From: Moritella marina ATCC 15381
GTDB lineage: Bacteria; Pseudomonadota; Gammaproteobacteria; Enterobacterales; Moritellaceae
Direction of reading: 5' to 3'
Assembly (NCBI RefSeq): GCF_008931805.1
Contig: NZ_CP044399.1
Span: 496,001-560,000 of the forward strand
Length of the DNA stretch: 64,000 nt
Both the position numbers and the translations under genes were made by a program. How positions within the stretch are numbered: the stretch's first letter is position 1; each line of letters starts with the position of its first letter. Of the stretch, positions 1 through 9,336 are shown one piece after another. The notes under the pieces were generated by a model. The model saw only the letters and a list, made by a program, of their open reading frames with translations. It was not told the origin of the DNA and ran no database searches.

Positions 1-887
1 CCATTCATTGGCGTGCGGATCTCGTGGCTCATATTAGCGAGAAACTCACTTTTGGCGCTATTTGATTCTTCGGCCTTTTTAGCAAGTATGTTGGTGGTGA
101 CGATATTTTCCAGCAATTCTTCATTCATTTCGCTGATTTTCTTGGCCATGACATTGGCACGGTTTGTTTCATTACTTGCTTGCAGGGCTGATTGCATTGC
201 TTCATTTTTGCTGATTAACAGTGATTCTTGGCTAGTTAAAATATTATTACGCATGATATTAAAATTTTCGGTTAACTGACCTATTTCATCTTTTGAGACT
301 GGCGGTAAACTAATATCAAAGTTACCGTTGGCCAATTCCTTGGTCGCTTGTTTCAGCTTTAATATGGGTAATTGGATTAATCGGTTTTGCATAAACAGTT
401 CAATGCAGATAATTAACAGCATCATCACGATTAAAAAAATCTTAAGTTCCCAGATGCGCTGTTCGGTAAATTCGTGCTTGGCGGTCCAATCTATGTGTAG
501 GACAAGGTAACCTATGGTTATATTTTCATTCACTAGTGGGTAATCAATGCGAATATGGTTCGGATGTTGTTCTGCCAGTATCGCTTTATTTGATGAAAAT
601 AAAGGGTACTTCTGTTTTTTATCGGCGTCGTATAATGTCAGATGGGCCCAATTTTGTTGGTGTAGCTGTTTTTGATAATCTAATGATGAATATAATGCTG
701 AAAAATCACTGGCGATTAGATGCCTAATCACATCACTTTCGATAGATCTGATTTCATTTTGCATCTGTTCTCTGAAATCTGCCTGGGCATAATTAAATAA
801 TTTTGGCGCCCAATACCAATTAATCACACTAGTGAAAACAAAAAATCCAATAAGGACTGGAACCATTAATTTAAATTTAATGCTCAT
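1..887 (-). CDS. Sensor histidine kinase, N-terminal part (cut by window edge)
   Basis: Reading the minus strand from an ATG at 887 gives 295 codons open to the window edge. Residues about 7-25 form a first membrane helix, 26-145 a periplasmic sensor region, about 147-168 a second helix, then a HAMP-like linker (about 170-225) and a coiled coil. The phosphoacceptor motif NMSHEIRTPMN follows, with the histidine at about residue 288. This motif is typical of hybrid kinases with later HATPase and receiver domains, which would lie outside the window. The start is supported by an AAGGA box, and the gene begins 8 bases after the stop of the binding-protein gene upstream, so the two are one operon. 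The likely role is sensing a ligand presented by that binding protein; this is inferred from the pairing. The ligand is unknown. Confidence 0.85.
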   Translation of the reverse strand, partial: MSIKFKLMVPVLIGFFVFTSVINWYWAPKLFNYAQADFREQMQNEIRSIESDVIRHLIASDFSALYSSLDYQKQLHQQNWAHLTLYDADKKQKYPLFSSNKAILAEQHPNHIRIDYPLVNENITIGYLVLHIDWTAKHEFTEQRIWELKIFLIVMMLLIICIELFMQNRLIQLPILKLKQATKELANGNFDISLPPVSKDEIGQLTENFNIMRNNILTSQESLLISKNEAMQSALQASNETNRANVMAKKISEMNEELLENIVTTNILAKKAEESNSAKSEFLANMSHEIRTPMN

Positions 888-895
888 CAGGTTCC

Positions 896-1738
896 TTACT
901 TTGGTTGGATATAAAATCTTTTTAGGTTCATGCTTTTCAAAGGTTCATAATCAGCCATCGTGGCGATGGTTATTTGTGGCATCGGAATACCCTGCAGTAA
1001 TACTGCTGTGGCCTCCGTTTTCCCCATGTTGATTAACGCGGCGGTTACTTTTTCAATATCGCGGCTTGCAACGCGAGGGTGCGCGGCTATTGGGTGTGAT
1101 GCTACTGGCGTGGTTTTATGTATTACTCTTAAGGCTTGCTGATATTCTATTTTTTGTTTTTTAAGGGTTTTACCGACCCCACCACCGGCTTGAGTATCAC
1201 CAAGCAATACATTGAGATAGACAGAACCATGAGTATTTACATACACAGGGGTGATCTGGATATTAAATATATCATGTAGTTCTTGGCGCATTTGTAATGA
1301 TGCACCAAGGGCATTGGGTGAAGGGAATGCAATTTTAGCGCCGTTGAGCTGTGCTACATTTTTTATTGGGCTGTCTTTTTGAACGACCAATACGCCGTGT
1401 AATTTTTTCGAACCATCTTTGACGAGGGGAATATAGCCTTGTAGCTGATTGCCTAAGACAAAATGATAAGGGTTCATGTAGACAAAATCATACGTTCCAG
1501 CCATAAATTTTTTCTCAAATTCATTTATATTGGGCGCACCTTCTAACTTAAATTGGAGACCTGTTTCAACTGTTAGCTGTTCAAGTATTGGGATCCAGAT
1601 AGCAGTTAACTTTCGTGCTTCAAACTGCGGCACCACTCCCACGATATAAACCTTTTCCTCGGCATGTACTGTGATCGAAAAGAGTAACTTTAGGCTAAAG
1701 AAAGTGATCAGCAAGAATCGTAATTTAAATATGTACAT
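896..1738 (-). CDS. PhnD-type periplasmic substrate-binding protein
   Basis: The 280-residue protein has an N-terminal signal peptide (hydrophobic segment about residues 7-25, cleavage near VHAEE). The mature part fits the PhnD / phosphate-phosphite-phosphonate binding family (type 2 periplasmic fold): the opening YIVGVVPQFEARKL, a middle segment DFVYMNPYHFVL, and HPRVASRDIEKVTAALINM near the end. No permease or ATPase genes sit beside it. Instead a membrane histidine kinase follows after 8 bases, so this is probably the sensory partner of that kinase rather than part of an importer. The ligand cannot be read from the sequence. Family call is fairly sure; sensory role is inference. Confidence 0.82.
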   Translation of the reverse strand: MYIFKLRFLLITFFSLKLLFSITVHAEEKVYIVGVVPQFEARKLTAIWIPILEQLTVETGLQFKLEGAPNINEFEKKFMAGTYDFVYMNPYHFVLGNQLQGYIPLVKDGSKKLHGVLVVQKDSPIKNVAQLNGAKIAFPSPNALGASLQMRQELHDIFNIQITPVYVNTHGSVYLNVLLGDTQAGGGVGKTLKKQKIEYQQALRVIHKTTPVASHPIAAHPRVASRDIEKVTAALINMGKTEATAVLLQGIPMPQITIATMADYEPLKSMNLKRFYIQPK

Positions 1739-2015
1739 GTAAAGGTCCTTTTATCGACGCATGTAGTGAATTGGAAAAAGCGAACTTATAAACACCTCTG
1801 CATTGAATTTGCTGTGATAAAACTTATCGCAATAGGGATCTAGGGCGCAGTAATTAAGTATTGTAGATAACTGTTAAATTGACGAAAGTTATGCGTAATA
1901 AAATCGATCAGACCGTGAGCGCGAAGCCTTATGTTTTTTCCGTCGTCGGAGGTTGAAAATATGATAGTAAATAGTGAGGGGATTCATGAGAATGTCGAGA
2001 AGACTTAATTAAATA
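1739..2015. other. Intergenic stretch, no gene seen
   Basis: Non-coding space between the PhnD-like gene (minus strand, reading leftwards) and the malK terminator. It should hold the promoter of the binding protein/kinase operon; AT-rich segments exist around 1850-1900 but I see no convincing promoter or operator. Confidence 0.4.
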
Positions 2016-2050
2016 TAAGAGAAAATAGCCAATGCCTTACACATTGGCTA
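2016..2050 (-). terminator. Intrinsic terminator of malK
   Basis: On the minus strand TAGCCAATG pairs perfectly with CATTGGCTA (arms 2042-2050 and 2026-2034, 7-base loop) and is followed by TTTTCTCTTAT. It lies 33 bases after the malK stop codon and is correctly oriented to end that transcript. Confidence 0.75.
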
Positions 2051-2083
2051 AGTTGATTGAAGTGTCTGAAATTATGTAATTGG

Positions 2084-3193
2084 TTAACTCGTTGTTTCTT
2101 TGTATAAACGCTGACAAGCTTGGCCGTCTTTATGGAACAAATGACAACGGTGTGCTGGGATACCAATATCTAGTTTCTCGCCTGCATCAATAGAGAGGGT
2201 ATCAGCAACACGATAAATTACATCCTCATCACTGCCCTCAATGTTTAGATAGACTTGGGTTTCATTGCCCAATTTTTCTACCACTATGGTTTCGCCAGTG
2301 ATCACAATATCAGCATTTTCAACCGACACTAAATGCTCAGGGCGTATACCTAGGATCATTTCATCACCGGCATTAACGGTTTCACCATCAATGGGGAGCC
2401 AAGTACTTTGACAGTTAGGCAGTAGTACTTCGACACGCAGGGCTTCAACAGTTTGAATATGGACGTTAATGAAGTTCATTTTTGGAGAACCAATAAAACC
2501 GGCCACGAAAATATTCTGCGGGTAATGATAAATATCGAGTGGGGCACCGACTTGCGCCACGTTACCACCGTCGAGTACCACAATTTTATCAGCCATGGTC
2601 ATCGCTTCAACTTGATCATGCGTCACGTAGATCATGGTGCAACCTAATTGCTTGTGTAATTTTGCCAATTCAATGCGCATTTTAACACGCAGTGCTGCAT
2701 CTAAATTTGATAGTGGTTCATCTAACAAAAATACTTCTGGTTGTGATACTAACGTACGGCCAATTGCCACTCGTTGACGTTGACCACCAGATAATGATTT
2801 TGGTTTACGATCTAATAAAGGCGTTAGTTGTAGAATATCTGCAGCATGTGCCACGCGATCTTTAATTAACTGTTTATCTGCTTTTGCTAGTTTTAAGCCA
2901 AACGACATGTTATCGGTTAAGTCTAAGTGTGGGTAAAGCGCATAAGATTGAAATACCATGCCGACACCGCGTTTAGAGGGCTCGATATCGTTCATGCGTT
3001 TGCCGCCAATAAATAAATCACCCGAGGTGATATCTTCAAGCCCAGCAATACAACGTAACAGGGTTGATTTACCACAACCTGACGGACCAACGAAAACGAC
3101 AAATTCACCATCGTTTATTTCGAGGTCTACGTTTTTGGAAATAAGTATATCATCATAGGCTTTACATACATTGTTTAACGTGACAGTTGCCAT
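2084..3193 (-). CDS. malK: Maltose/maltodextrin ABC transporter ATP-binding protein MalK
   Basis: The 369-residue protein is the ATPase of the maltose importer and normally also sequesters MalT. Visible motifs are Walker [10 protein letters not shown] (about 36-44), the Q-loop ([12 protein letters not shown]), signature LSGGQRQR, Walker [13 protein letters not shown] and switch histidine (VTHDQVEA). The C-terminal third (about 240-369) is the OB-fold regulatory domain of the MalK/UgpC family (LGIRPEHL motif). Length matches E. coli MalK (371). It is divergent from malEFG and separated by 394 bases containing MalT-box-like sequences, which distinguishes it from the generic UgpC/MsmX ATPases. 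ATG at 3193 follows an AGGA box. Confidence 0.95.
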   Translation of the reverse strand: MATVTLNNVCKAYDDILISKNVDLEINDGEFVVFVGPSGCGKSTLLRCIAGLEDITSGDLFIGGKRMNDIEPSKRGVGMVFQSYALYPHLDLTDNMSFGLKLAKADKQLIKDRVAHAADILQLTPLLDRKPKSLSGGQRQRVAIGRTLVSQPEVFLLDEPLSNLDAALRVKMRIELAKLHKQLGCTMIYVTHDQVEAMTMADKIVVLDGGNVAQVGAPLDIYHYPQNIFVAGFIGSPKMNFINVHIQTVEALRVEVLLPNCQSTWLPIDGETVNAGDEMILGIRPEHLVSVENADIVITGETIVVEKLGNETQVYLNIEGSDEDVIYRVADTLSIDAGEKLDIGIPAHRCHLFHKDGQACQRLYKETTS

Positions 3194-3587
3194 CTCGCGA
3201 GTCCTTTTTATGACTAATTAGAATATCTTACACAGCATTCTTCGATGTTGATAGTGTGTTTTATACGGGTCTTAACTGCATCATCCTTGATAAGAATTTT
3301 TAGGGGGGAGTAGATAGGAGGAGTGCATAGATCACATTTTATTGATGTTTGCTTTATTATCACTCTAAATAGGTAATTTATTGCGCATTAGTGTGCGAGC
3401 CATCGCATTTTTATCGCCTTTATTAAGCAACTAAGTAAAATATATTGTTCAAGTTCACGCTTTTGGCTTTGCAGGGGCTAGGCGTAGGGTAAAGGATGAT
3501 GTTGGTAATGACTTTTTGTATGACTATAGCATCCAACACAGACAGCTTGTCTGGACAGTTTGAACGCTAATTTAATAAGGATATAAA
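3194..3587. promoter_or_regulatory. Divergent malK / malEFG promoter region with MalT-box-like motifs
   Basis: MalT boxes are asymmetric decamers around a GGAKGA core (consensus GGGGAKGAGG). Core matches here are TCATCC at 3281-3286 (minus orientation), GGAGGA at 3317-3322 (inside TAGGAGGAGT) and GGATGA at 3494-3499. A further near match, GGGGAGTAGA, starts in the G-run at 3303-3313. The stretch GGCGTAGG just before the last site recurs in the malPQ upstream region at 19782-19789. Several sites between divergent mal operons is the arrangement known from enterobacteria, where CRP also binds; I found no strong CRP palindrome. Individual sites are predictions. Confidence 0.5.
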
Positions 3588-4766
3588 GTGATGAGAAAAA
3601 CCTTAACGGCAGTTGCACTACTCACTGCAATGAACTCTTTTTCTGCCTTTGCTGCTATTGAAGAAGGCCAGTTAACAATTTGGATTAACGGTGACAAAGG
3701 TTACAACGGTCTTGCTGAAGTCGGTAAACAGTTTGAAGCTGATACCGGCATCAAGGTGACGGTTGCACATCCAGATAGCTTACAAGACAAGTTCCCACAA
3801 GTTGCTGCTACTGGTGATGGTCCAGATATCGTATTTTGGGCACATGACCGTTTTGGTGGTTATGCGCAAGCCGGTCTATTAGCTGAAGTTAAACCATCGA
3901 AAGAATTAAAAGACAGCATGGTTGATTTTACGTGGGACGCAGTTAAGTACAACGGTAAGTATGTTGGTTATCCTGTCGCGGTCGAGTCATTATCACTTAT
4001 CTATAATAAAGATTTAATTAAAACGCCACCGAAGAACTGGGAAGATGTGGCGGCATTAGACAAGCAGCTTAAAACCCAAGGTAAATCGGCAATCATGTGG
4101 AATCTAAAAGAACCGTTCTTCACTTGGCCTCTGATGGCCGCTGATGGTGGTTATGCATTTAAAACTAATGCGACTGGTTACGATGTAAAAGATGTCGGCA
4201 TAAACAATGCGGGCGTTAAAAGCAGTATGGCGCTAGTGCAAAAATTATTAGCCGATAAAGTCATTTCACCTGATATGGATTACTCGGTATCAGAATCTGA
4301 GTTCATCAAAGGTAATGTTGCGATGACCATTAATGGTCCGTGGTCATGGGGCAATATCGATAAGTCTGAGATTAATTACGGGGTTGCACAGTTACCTAAA
4401 TTTAACGGTAATCACTCTAAACCATTTGTTGGCGTATTAACGGCAGGTATCAGTACTGCGTCACCAAACAAAGATTTAGCGGTTGAGTTTATCGAAAACT
4501 ATCTATTGACCAATGAAGGTCTGGCTAAAGTGAACAGTGACAAACCACTGGGCGCTGTCGCATTGACGTCATATCAAGAACAGTTAGCGACTGATAGTCG
4601 CATTGCGGCAACGATGGATAATGCAATGAACGGTGAAGTGATGCCGAACATCCCACAGATGAATGCATTCTGGGGCGCAACTAAAAATGCCATCATTAAC
4701 ATTGTCGATGGTCGTCAATCGATTGATGCGGCATTAAGTGATGCAGAAAAGCAGATGACTAAATAG
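3588..4766 (+). CDS. malE: Periplasmic maltose/maltodextrin-binding protein MalE
   Basis: The protein has 392 residues with a signal peptide ([11 protein letters not shown] to about AFAAIEEG). The mature start [25 protein letters not shown] is the classic MalE N-terminus, followed by [37 protein letters not shown], and near the C-terminus [18 protein letters not shown]. Length matches E. coli MalE (396). It is the first gene of malEFG and delivers maltose and maltodextrins to the MalFGK2 complex. The coordinates begin at an ATG preceded by a short AAGGA box; a second ATG one codon later (ATGAGAAAAACC) is equally plausible. Confidence 0.96.
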   Translation: MMRKTLTAVALLTAMNSFSAFAAIEEGQLTIWINGDKGYNGLAEVGKQFEADTGIKVTVAHPDSLQDKFPQVAATGDGPDIVFWAHDRFGGYAQAGLLAEVKPSKELKDSMVDFTWDAVKYNGKYVGYPVAVESLSLIYNKDLIKTPPKNWEDVAALDKQLKTQGKSAIMWNLKEPFFTWPLMAADGGYAFKTNATGYDVKDVGINNAGVKSSMALVQKLLADKVISPDMDYSVSESEFIKGNVAMTINGPWSWGNIDKSEINYGVAQLPKFNGNHSKPFVGVLTAGISTASPNKDLAVEFIENYLLTNEGLAKVNSDKPLGAVALTSYQEQLATDSRIAATMDNAMNGEVMPNIPQMNAFWGATKNAIINIVDGRQSIDAALSDAEKQMTK

Positions 4767-4849
4767 GCTTTAAGCCTTTTTTTTTAAGTCTTCTTTGTTT
4801 TAATACTCTCTGTTTAGTACTTTTGTTTAATCATCGGAAGTACTGAGAT

Positions 4850-4874
4850 AAGAGGAGGGGTCATCTCTCCTCTT
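4850..4874 (+). promoter_or_regulatory. malE-malF intergenic hairpin
   Basis: AAGAGGAG at 4850-4857 pairs perfectly with CTCCTCTT at 4867-4874 around a 9-base loop; no T-run follows. A stable hairpin between a binding-protein gene and its permease genes is known to raise upstream mRNA stability and lower expression of the permease genes relative to the binding protein. The function here is inferred from position. Confidence 0.5.
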
Positions 4875-4898
4875 GCTGTTTATTAGGTAGGTTCTTCC

Positions 4899-6500
4899 AT
4901 GCAGACTGTTAAAGTAGCTGAAATTCTGGGTGATGATACACCAGACTCTCAACAGACTCCCGACCAAGTCAATTCTCGATTTATATCTCCGCATTTTATA
5001 AAATGGTGCACCCTTACGCTGATTGGGTTAATGAATGGTTATGCGTCAATATTGATGTACTCACGTGGTGAGACGTCATTTGCTGTATTAACCTTGATAT
5101 TAACTTCGTTAGCCTTGTATATTTTTGGTAGTAAAAAGACTTATGCACACCGTTATATTTACCCCGGTGTCGCGGGAATGATTTTGTTTATTATTTTCCC
5201 TCTGGTCTATACGGTTGGTATCGCCTTTACCAATTACAGTGCTACTAATCAGCTGTCTTTTGAACGCGCTCAATCTGTACTGCTGGATAATACCTATCAA
5301 AGTGGTGACAGCTATAAATTCGATTTGTATCGCAGTGAAAATGGCTATCGTTTGGCAGTCAAAGACGGTGCACAATTATTAGTAACTAGTGAAATTAATT
5401 TAACCAAGCCGGAAAGCTTGCGCTTAACGCTTAACGCGACAGATGATGTTGTCGGTAGCAAAGCGAAAATAAAAGACATTATCAAAAACCGTGCGACGTT
5501 AAATAACGTTGATTTAGTATTACCAAACGGTAACGAAATTCGCATGAGCGGGTTACGTAAATTTGCCGCAGTACAACCGCTTTATCGTGTTGAAAGCGAT
5601 GGCACGACTTTAGTTAATAATAAAGATAATACGGTATTGATTCCCAATATGGATACTGGCTTTTATCAAACGATTGATGCTGAAGGTAACTATATTGGCG
5701 ATCCGTTAGCGCCTGGTTTTACCGTGGTGATCGGTACGGCTAACTTCGAACGTATTTGGCAAGATGATGGCATTAAAGAACCTTTCATCAGTATTTTCTT
5801 TTGGACTATTATCTTCTCTGGTTTATCGGTTCTTGCGACTGTGATCATCGGGCTGGTACTCGCAAGTATTGTGCAGTGGGAAGCGTTACGCGGCCGTGCT
5901 GTCTACCGCATGCTATTAATTTTACCTTACGCGGTACCGTCATTTATTTCTATCCTGATCTTTAAAGGTTTGTTTAACCAAAGCTTCGGTGAAATTAATA
6001 TGGTGCTAGAGGCGATGTTTGGCCTGTCACCAAGTTGGTTCTCGGATCCTATCTCTGCCAAAGCCATGGTATTGATGGTGAATATTTGGTTAGGTTTCCC
6101 GTACATGATGATCTTAAGCATGGGTATGTTGAAATCAATCCCGGATGATTTATACGAAGCATCAGCGCTTGATGGTGCAGGGCCACTGCAGAACTTTAAA
6201 AACATTACTTTCCCAATGATGATGAAACCATTGTTGCCGTTAATGATTGCTAGCTTCTCGTTTAACTTTAATAACTTTGTATTGATTCAGCTGTTAACAC
6301 AGGGTGGACCAAACATGATTGGTACGAGTGAGCCTGCAGGTTATACCGACTTGTTAGTGAACTATACCTATCGCATCGCCTTTGAAGGTGCTGGTGGTCA
6401 AGACTTTGGTTTAGCTAGTGCAATCACGACGCTTATCTTCTTGTTAGTGGGTGGTTTAGCACTCTTTAACTTACGTTTCACTAAGTTGTCAGAAAAATAA
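4899..6500 (+). CDS. malF: Maltose ABC transporter permease MalF
   Basis: The 533-residue inner-membrane protein has the special MalF plan: three N-terminal helices (about 32-50, 58-75, 85-110), a large periplasmic P2 loop (about 115-290) and further helices carrying the EAA loop [20 protein letters not shown] that contacts MalK. E. coli MalF has 514 residues. The large P2 loop, which binds MalE, marks it as MalF rather than a generic sugar permease. It lies between malE and malG on the same strand, 132 bases after malE with a hairpin in the gap. Confidence 0.95.
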   Translation: MQTVKVAEILGDDTPDSQQTPDQVNSRFISPHFIKWCTLTLIGLMNGYASILMYSRGETSFAVLTLILTSLALYIFGSKKTYAHRYIYPGVAGMILFIIFPLVYTVGIAFTNYSATNQLSFERAQSVLLDNTYQSGDSYKFDLYRSENGYRLAVKDGAQLLVTSEINLTKPESLRLTLNATDDVVGSKAKIKDIIKNRATLNNVDLVLPNGNEIRMSGLRKFAAVQPLYRVESDGTTLVNNKDNTVLIPNMDTGFYQTIDAEGNYIGDPLAPGFTVVIGTANFERIWQDDGIKEPFISIFFWTIIFSGLSVLATVIIGLVLASIVQWEALRGRAVYRMLLILPYAVPSFISILIFKGLFNQSFGEINMVLEAMFGLSPSWFSDPISAKAMVLMVNIWLGFPYMMILSMGMLKSIPDDLYEASALDGAGPLQNFKNITFPMMMKPLLPLMIASFSFNFNNFVLIQLLTQGGPNMIGTSEPAGYTDLLVNYTYRIAFEGAGGQDFGLASAITTLIFLLVGGLALFNLRFTKLSEK

Positions 6501-6550
6501 TCGCAGCAGTAACTGACAGTAGTAACAGACAAATTAGAAGGAATAATAGT

Positions 6551-7441
6551 ATGGCTATGGTACAAGGGAAATCATTAAAATATCGTGTGTGGGCTGCCCA
6601 TTTGGCGCTCTGCGCGCTGCTAGTAGTGATTATTTTCCCATTGGTAATGGTAGTGGCAATTTCGTTTCGTGAAGGTAACTTCGCAACAGGTGGCATTATT
6701 CCAACATCACCGACATTAGATCACTGGCGTTTAGCCCTAGGCTTCTCGGTAACGAATGCTGATGGCAGTATTACACCGCCGCCATTCCCAGTGTTGTTGT
6801 GGTTGTGGAACTCGGTAAAAGTCGCGGCGATATCGTCGGTGATGATTGTGGCGTTATCAACGACATCGGCTTATGCGTTCGCACGTTTACGCTTCGGTGG
6901 TAAAGACACTATCTTAAAAGCGATGATGATCTTCCAAATGTTCCCTGCGGTATTAGCGCTGGTGGCTTTGTATGCTTTGTTCGATAAGTTAGGTCAGTAT
7001 GTGCCGTTCTTGGGACTGAATACCCACGGTGGTTTGATCTTCGCTTATCTTGGCGGTATTGCACTGCATGTATGGACGATTAAAGGTTACTTCGAATCGA
7101 TTGATGGTTCATTAGAAGAAGCAGCGGCATTGGATGGGGCGACGCCTTGGCAAGCATTCCGTTTAGTGCTGTTGCCATTGTCGGTGCCTATTTTGGCTGT
7201 GGTATTTATCCTTGCGTTTATTGCGGCGGTAACCGAAGTGCCAGTGGCGTCGTTATTATTGTCTGATGTGAACAACTACACGTTAGCGGTTGGCATGCAG
7301 CAGTACTTGTATCCACAAAACTACCTGTGGGGTGACTTTGCAGCAGCGGCCGTGTTATCAGCATTACCTATCACTGCGGTGTTCTTAGTGGCACAGCGCT
7401 GGTTAGTTGGCGGCTTAACGTCTGGTGGTGTGAAAGGTTAG
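6551..7441 (+). CDS. malG: Maltose ABC transporter permease MalG
   Basis: This 296-residue permease matches E. coli MalG in length. It has six predicted membrane helices, a periplasmic insert (about 45-75) between helices 1 and 2, and the EAA loop [21 protein letters not shown]. The protein ends [11 protein letters not shown], as is typical of MalG, whose C-terminal tail reaches into the MalE sugar site. An AGAAGGAA box precedes the ATG at 6551. It pairs with MalF to form the translocation path. Confidence 0.95.
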   Translation: MAMVQGKSLKYRVWAAHLALCALLVVIIFPLVMVVAISFREGNFATGGIIPTSPTLDHWRLALGFSVTNADGSITPPPFPVLLWLWNSVKVAAISSVMIVALSTTSAYAFARLRFGGKDTILKAMMIFQMFPAVLALVALYALFDKLGQYVPFLGLNTHGGLIFAYLGGIALHVWTIKGYFESIDGSLEEAAALDGATPWQAFRLVLLPLSVPILAVVFILAFIAAVTEVPVASLLLSDVNNYTLAVGMQQYLYPQNYLWGDFAAAAVLSALPITAVFLVAQRWLVGGLTSGGVKG

Positions 7442-7470
7442 TTCGTTTGTAACGATGTTTGTATAATTTA

Positions 7471-7518
7471 AGCCAGTGGGTGATGTTTCTTTTTTGAAAG
7501 AGGCGTTGCCCGCTGGCT
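7471..7518 (+). terminator. Terminator-like stem-loop after malG
   Basis: AGCCAGTGGG (7471-7480) pairs with CCCGCTGGCT (7509-7518), one mismatch or wobble, with a second small hairpin inside the loop. TTTGCTGTTTGT follows, which is only a weak T-tract. Position, 30 bases after malG, fits the end of malEFG. Confidence 0.45.
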
Positions 7519-7587
7519 TTGCTGTTTGTGGGGTGAGTGTGGAAGCGATGGCTTTGCTGTTTGTGGGGTGAGTGTGGAAGCGATGGC
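7514..7587. repeat. 35-bp tandem duplication
   Basis: Two identical head-to-tail 35-bp units at 7514-7548 and 7549-7583, starting TGGCTTTGCTGTTTGTGGGG, followed by five more matching bases. The first copy overlaps the right arm of the malG stem-loop, so the unit appears to have expanded from the terminator edge. Confidence 0.9.
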
Positions 7588-7906
7588 TGTTGGCTAGTTT
7601 AATCACTCTAAGAAGGTTTTCCCCAAACTGTGTTAGAGCAGTTACTCACTCATAATATGAAAATATTGGTTTGCGCATACATTTGCTCATGTGAGGTATT
7701 TGTCATATCACAACAGCACCCTATTGCGACTTGTATCCCATATTACAAAAGCATTATAAATAAACTTTTCAATCAAAATTAACGTGGAAGTGAGATTCAC
7801 CATAACAGTGCAAAATGATCCATCCAGTATTACGGGTTAGAATTGGTTTTAAAGGGGTAAAATAAGCGTTAGAGAGGACTTTTTGCCTGAGTGGTGAAAT
7901 GACACA
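7588..7906. other. Non-coding stretch, nothing recognised
   Basis: Between the tandem repeat and the first copy of the 31-bp repeat I see no credible reading frame, RNA gene or strong hairpin. The sequence is AT-rich towards 7750 and could carry promoters. Confidence 0.4.
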
Positions 7907-7937
7907 GCGCATTATCACCTTTATGTTCAATAGGCCG
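7907..7937. repeat. 31-bp direct repeat, copy 1
   Basis: The 31 bases beginning GCGCATTATCACCTTTATGT are repeated exactly at 8780-8810. Similarity decays after the repeat but both copies are followed within 10 bases by GACGATT. The copies lie 873 bp apart and bracket the outer-membrane barrel gene and a short membrane-peptide frame. Confidence 0.9.
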
Positions 7938-8045
7938 CTCAGGGACGATTTTATCTATATGCTGACTGAGTACACCAATATCCATATACTTTTTTTACAC
8001 CTATGAGGATATATATTTCGCATTTAATAACATTAAAGTTTTAAT

Positions 8046-8555
8046 ATGAATTATTTATATCGTTTTGTTTCCTTTTGTTGCCTATCACTACCTTTATATT
8101 CTCAAGCTTCTAAACAAGAAAACGAGCAGCCTGATAACGAACCTTTTTACCAAACTGTTTATCGTGATTTCATCGATAACTCTTTTTATGATGATAAAGG
8201 CATCGTAGTCACCTATACAGGCAGAACGTACCACCTTAGCTCTAGAGATAGAAATGAAAACAATCAAATAATGGGATTGGGATATAAAGGCTTTGAAATT
8301 TCTACTATGAACAATTCATTCTACAATCGCTCATATATGTTTTCCTACCATAAGAAATGGCCTTTAAATGATTGGGCGGATCTAGGTTTTAGGCTAGGTG
8401 GAATAACTGGATATTCAAAGGAGGATAACAGTGTGCAGCTATTTGGTATTACCCCTCTGATATCTCCAACTATTACTTTCCACTATAAAGGATTTGGTTT
8501 TGAGACTGCACTCCAAACCGATGTATTCATCTTTACGCTAAATTATCAATTTTGA
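8046..8555 (+). CDS. Small outer-membrane beta-barrel protein, possibly PagP-like
   Basis: The 169-residue protein begins with a signal peptide (about 1-21, cleavage near SQA). It has alternating hydrophobic/aromatic strands and ends with FIFTLNYQF, a terminal phenylalanine as expected for an outer-membrane barrel. By eye it aligns loosely with the lipid A palmitoyltransferase PagP: GRTYHLSSRD resembles the PagP segment with the catalytic histidine, and NNSFYNRSY resembles the PagP FKDSWNKW segment, with N in place of the catalytic Asp and Ser kept. Length is slightly below PagP (186). It is flanked by exact 31-bp direct repeats. The barrel call is fairly sure; the enzyme identity is speculative. 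Confidence 0.55.
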   Translation: MNYLYRFVSFCCLSLPLYSQASKQENEQPDNEPFYQTVYRDFIDNSFYDDKGIVVTYTGRTYHLSSRDRNENNQIMGLGYKGFEISTMNNSFYNRSYMFSYHKKWPLNDWADLGFRLGGITGYSKEDNSVQLFGITPLISPTITFHYKGFGFETALQTDVFIFTLNYQF

Positions 8556-8587
8556 TAATTTAGCACCAATGAAGAATTTAGTTGTCC

Positions 8588-8617
8588 CCCGTAAGGTGTA
8601 AATAAATACCTTACGGG
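8588..8617. terminator. Strong stem-loop after barrel gene
   Basis: CCCGTAAGGT (8588-8597) pairs perfectly with ACCTTACGGG (8608-8617) around a 10-base AT-rich loop. There is no following T-run, so termination is probable only from position, 33 bases after the barrel gene. Confidence 0.5.
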
Positions 8618-8623
8618 CCATTA

Positions 8624-8707
8624 ATGAATGTTAAAGATATTTTATTTTTGCTACTTACAATTTCAATTATATTGTTATTTAGCATCAGTGTTATGTGGTT
8701 TAATTAA
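8624..8707 (+). CDS. Possible 27-residue single-span membrane peptide
   Basis: A short frame opens with ATGAATGTTAAAGAT and encodes a peptide of 27 residues. Residues about 6-24 are almost entirely L, I, F, V, S and T, long enough to span the membrane once, with charged MNVKD at the N-terminus. It follows the hairpin at 8588-8617 directly and has no clear ribosome-binding site. A chance hydrophobic frame in AT-rich DNA cannot be excluded. Confidence 0.22.
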   Translation: MNVKDILFLLLTISIILLFSISVMWFN

Positions 8708-8779
8708 GAGCATGCTGAAGTGACATAGACCGTTTACATAAACTAAAATAGCAACATTTAGTCTGTTGATCATCGTTAT

Positions 8780-8810
8780 GCGCATTATCACCTTTATGTT
8801 CAATAGGCCG
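8780..8810. repeat. 31-bp direct repeat, copy 2
   Basis: Exact copy of 7907-7937. It lies about 90 bases upstream of the VOC-family gene and could include part of that gene's leader. Confidence 0.9.
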
Positions 8811-8903
8811 TATATCGACGATTCTAGCCCTAGATCTAAAAATCCTCCAACGAGGAAGCCAAATTAATTATTCCACTACAGTTTCAATAATCGGAGTCTA
8901 TTG

Positions 8904-9308
8904 ATGAGTTTAAGAGTTGTACCAGAGCTTTATTGTGTTGATATCGATGTAAGTAAGCACTTTTATATTGATATTCTAGGCTTTAGCATTAAGTATCAAC
9001 GTCCAGAAGAGCAGTTTCTATTTCTAACCCTAGATGGTGTTGATTTGATGCTAGAGGGGTTAAATAGCGTAGGAAGAAAGTGGCTAACGGGTGATATGAA
9101 TGTACCATTTGGCCGTGGTGTTAATTTTCAGTGGGATACAAACGATATTGATAATATATATGATCGTATTCAATCATTATCACCAAGCTCTATTTATATG
9201 GAACTGGAAACTAAAACCTACGAATGTAACAAGCAGCTAGCTATTCAAAAACAATTCATTGTGCAAGACCCTAATGGATACCTATTTCGGTTTTGTGAAG
9301 ACAGTTAG
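8904..9308 (+). CDS. VOC (glyoxalase/bleomycin-resistance) family protein
   Basis: A 134-residue single VOC module pair: VPELYCVDIDVSKHFYIDILGF at the start, FLFLTLDGVDLMLE in the first half, and the hallmark FIVQDPNGYLFRFCE at the end. This fold includes bleomycin-binding proteins, glyoxalases and dioxygenases; with one small domain and no partner enzyme the substrate is unknown. I chose ATG 8904 over an in-frame TTG at 8901 because a CGGAG box sits 7 bases before the ATG. It is the first of three closely spaced genes (28 and 27 bases apart), a set of small-molecule modification enzymes typical of accessory DNA. Confidence 0.8.
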   Translation: MSLRVVPELYCVDIDVSKHFYIDILGFSIKYQRPEEQFLFLTLDGVDLMLEGLNSVGRKWLTGDMNVPFGRGVNFQWDTNDIDNIYDRIQSLSPSSIYMELETKTYECNKQLAIQKQFIVQDPNGYLFRFCEDS

Positions 9309-9336
9309 TTCGACGTCAAATACAGGGATGATATAA

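Noticed and set aside
13-1142. Plus-strand frames in the first 1.1 kb (60-88 codons)
   Set aside because: They lie opposite the kinase and binding-protein genes, which show clear family motifs; the plus-strand translations do not.
8780-8810. 31-bp repeat as an integron attC site
   Set aside because: The small VOC/GNAT/methyltransferase genes resemble cassette cargo, but the repeat lacks the paired RYYYAAC / GTTRRRY core sites and internal dyad of attC, and it does not separate each gene.
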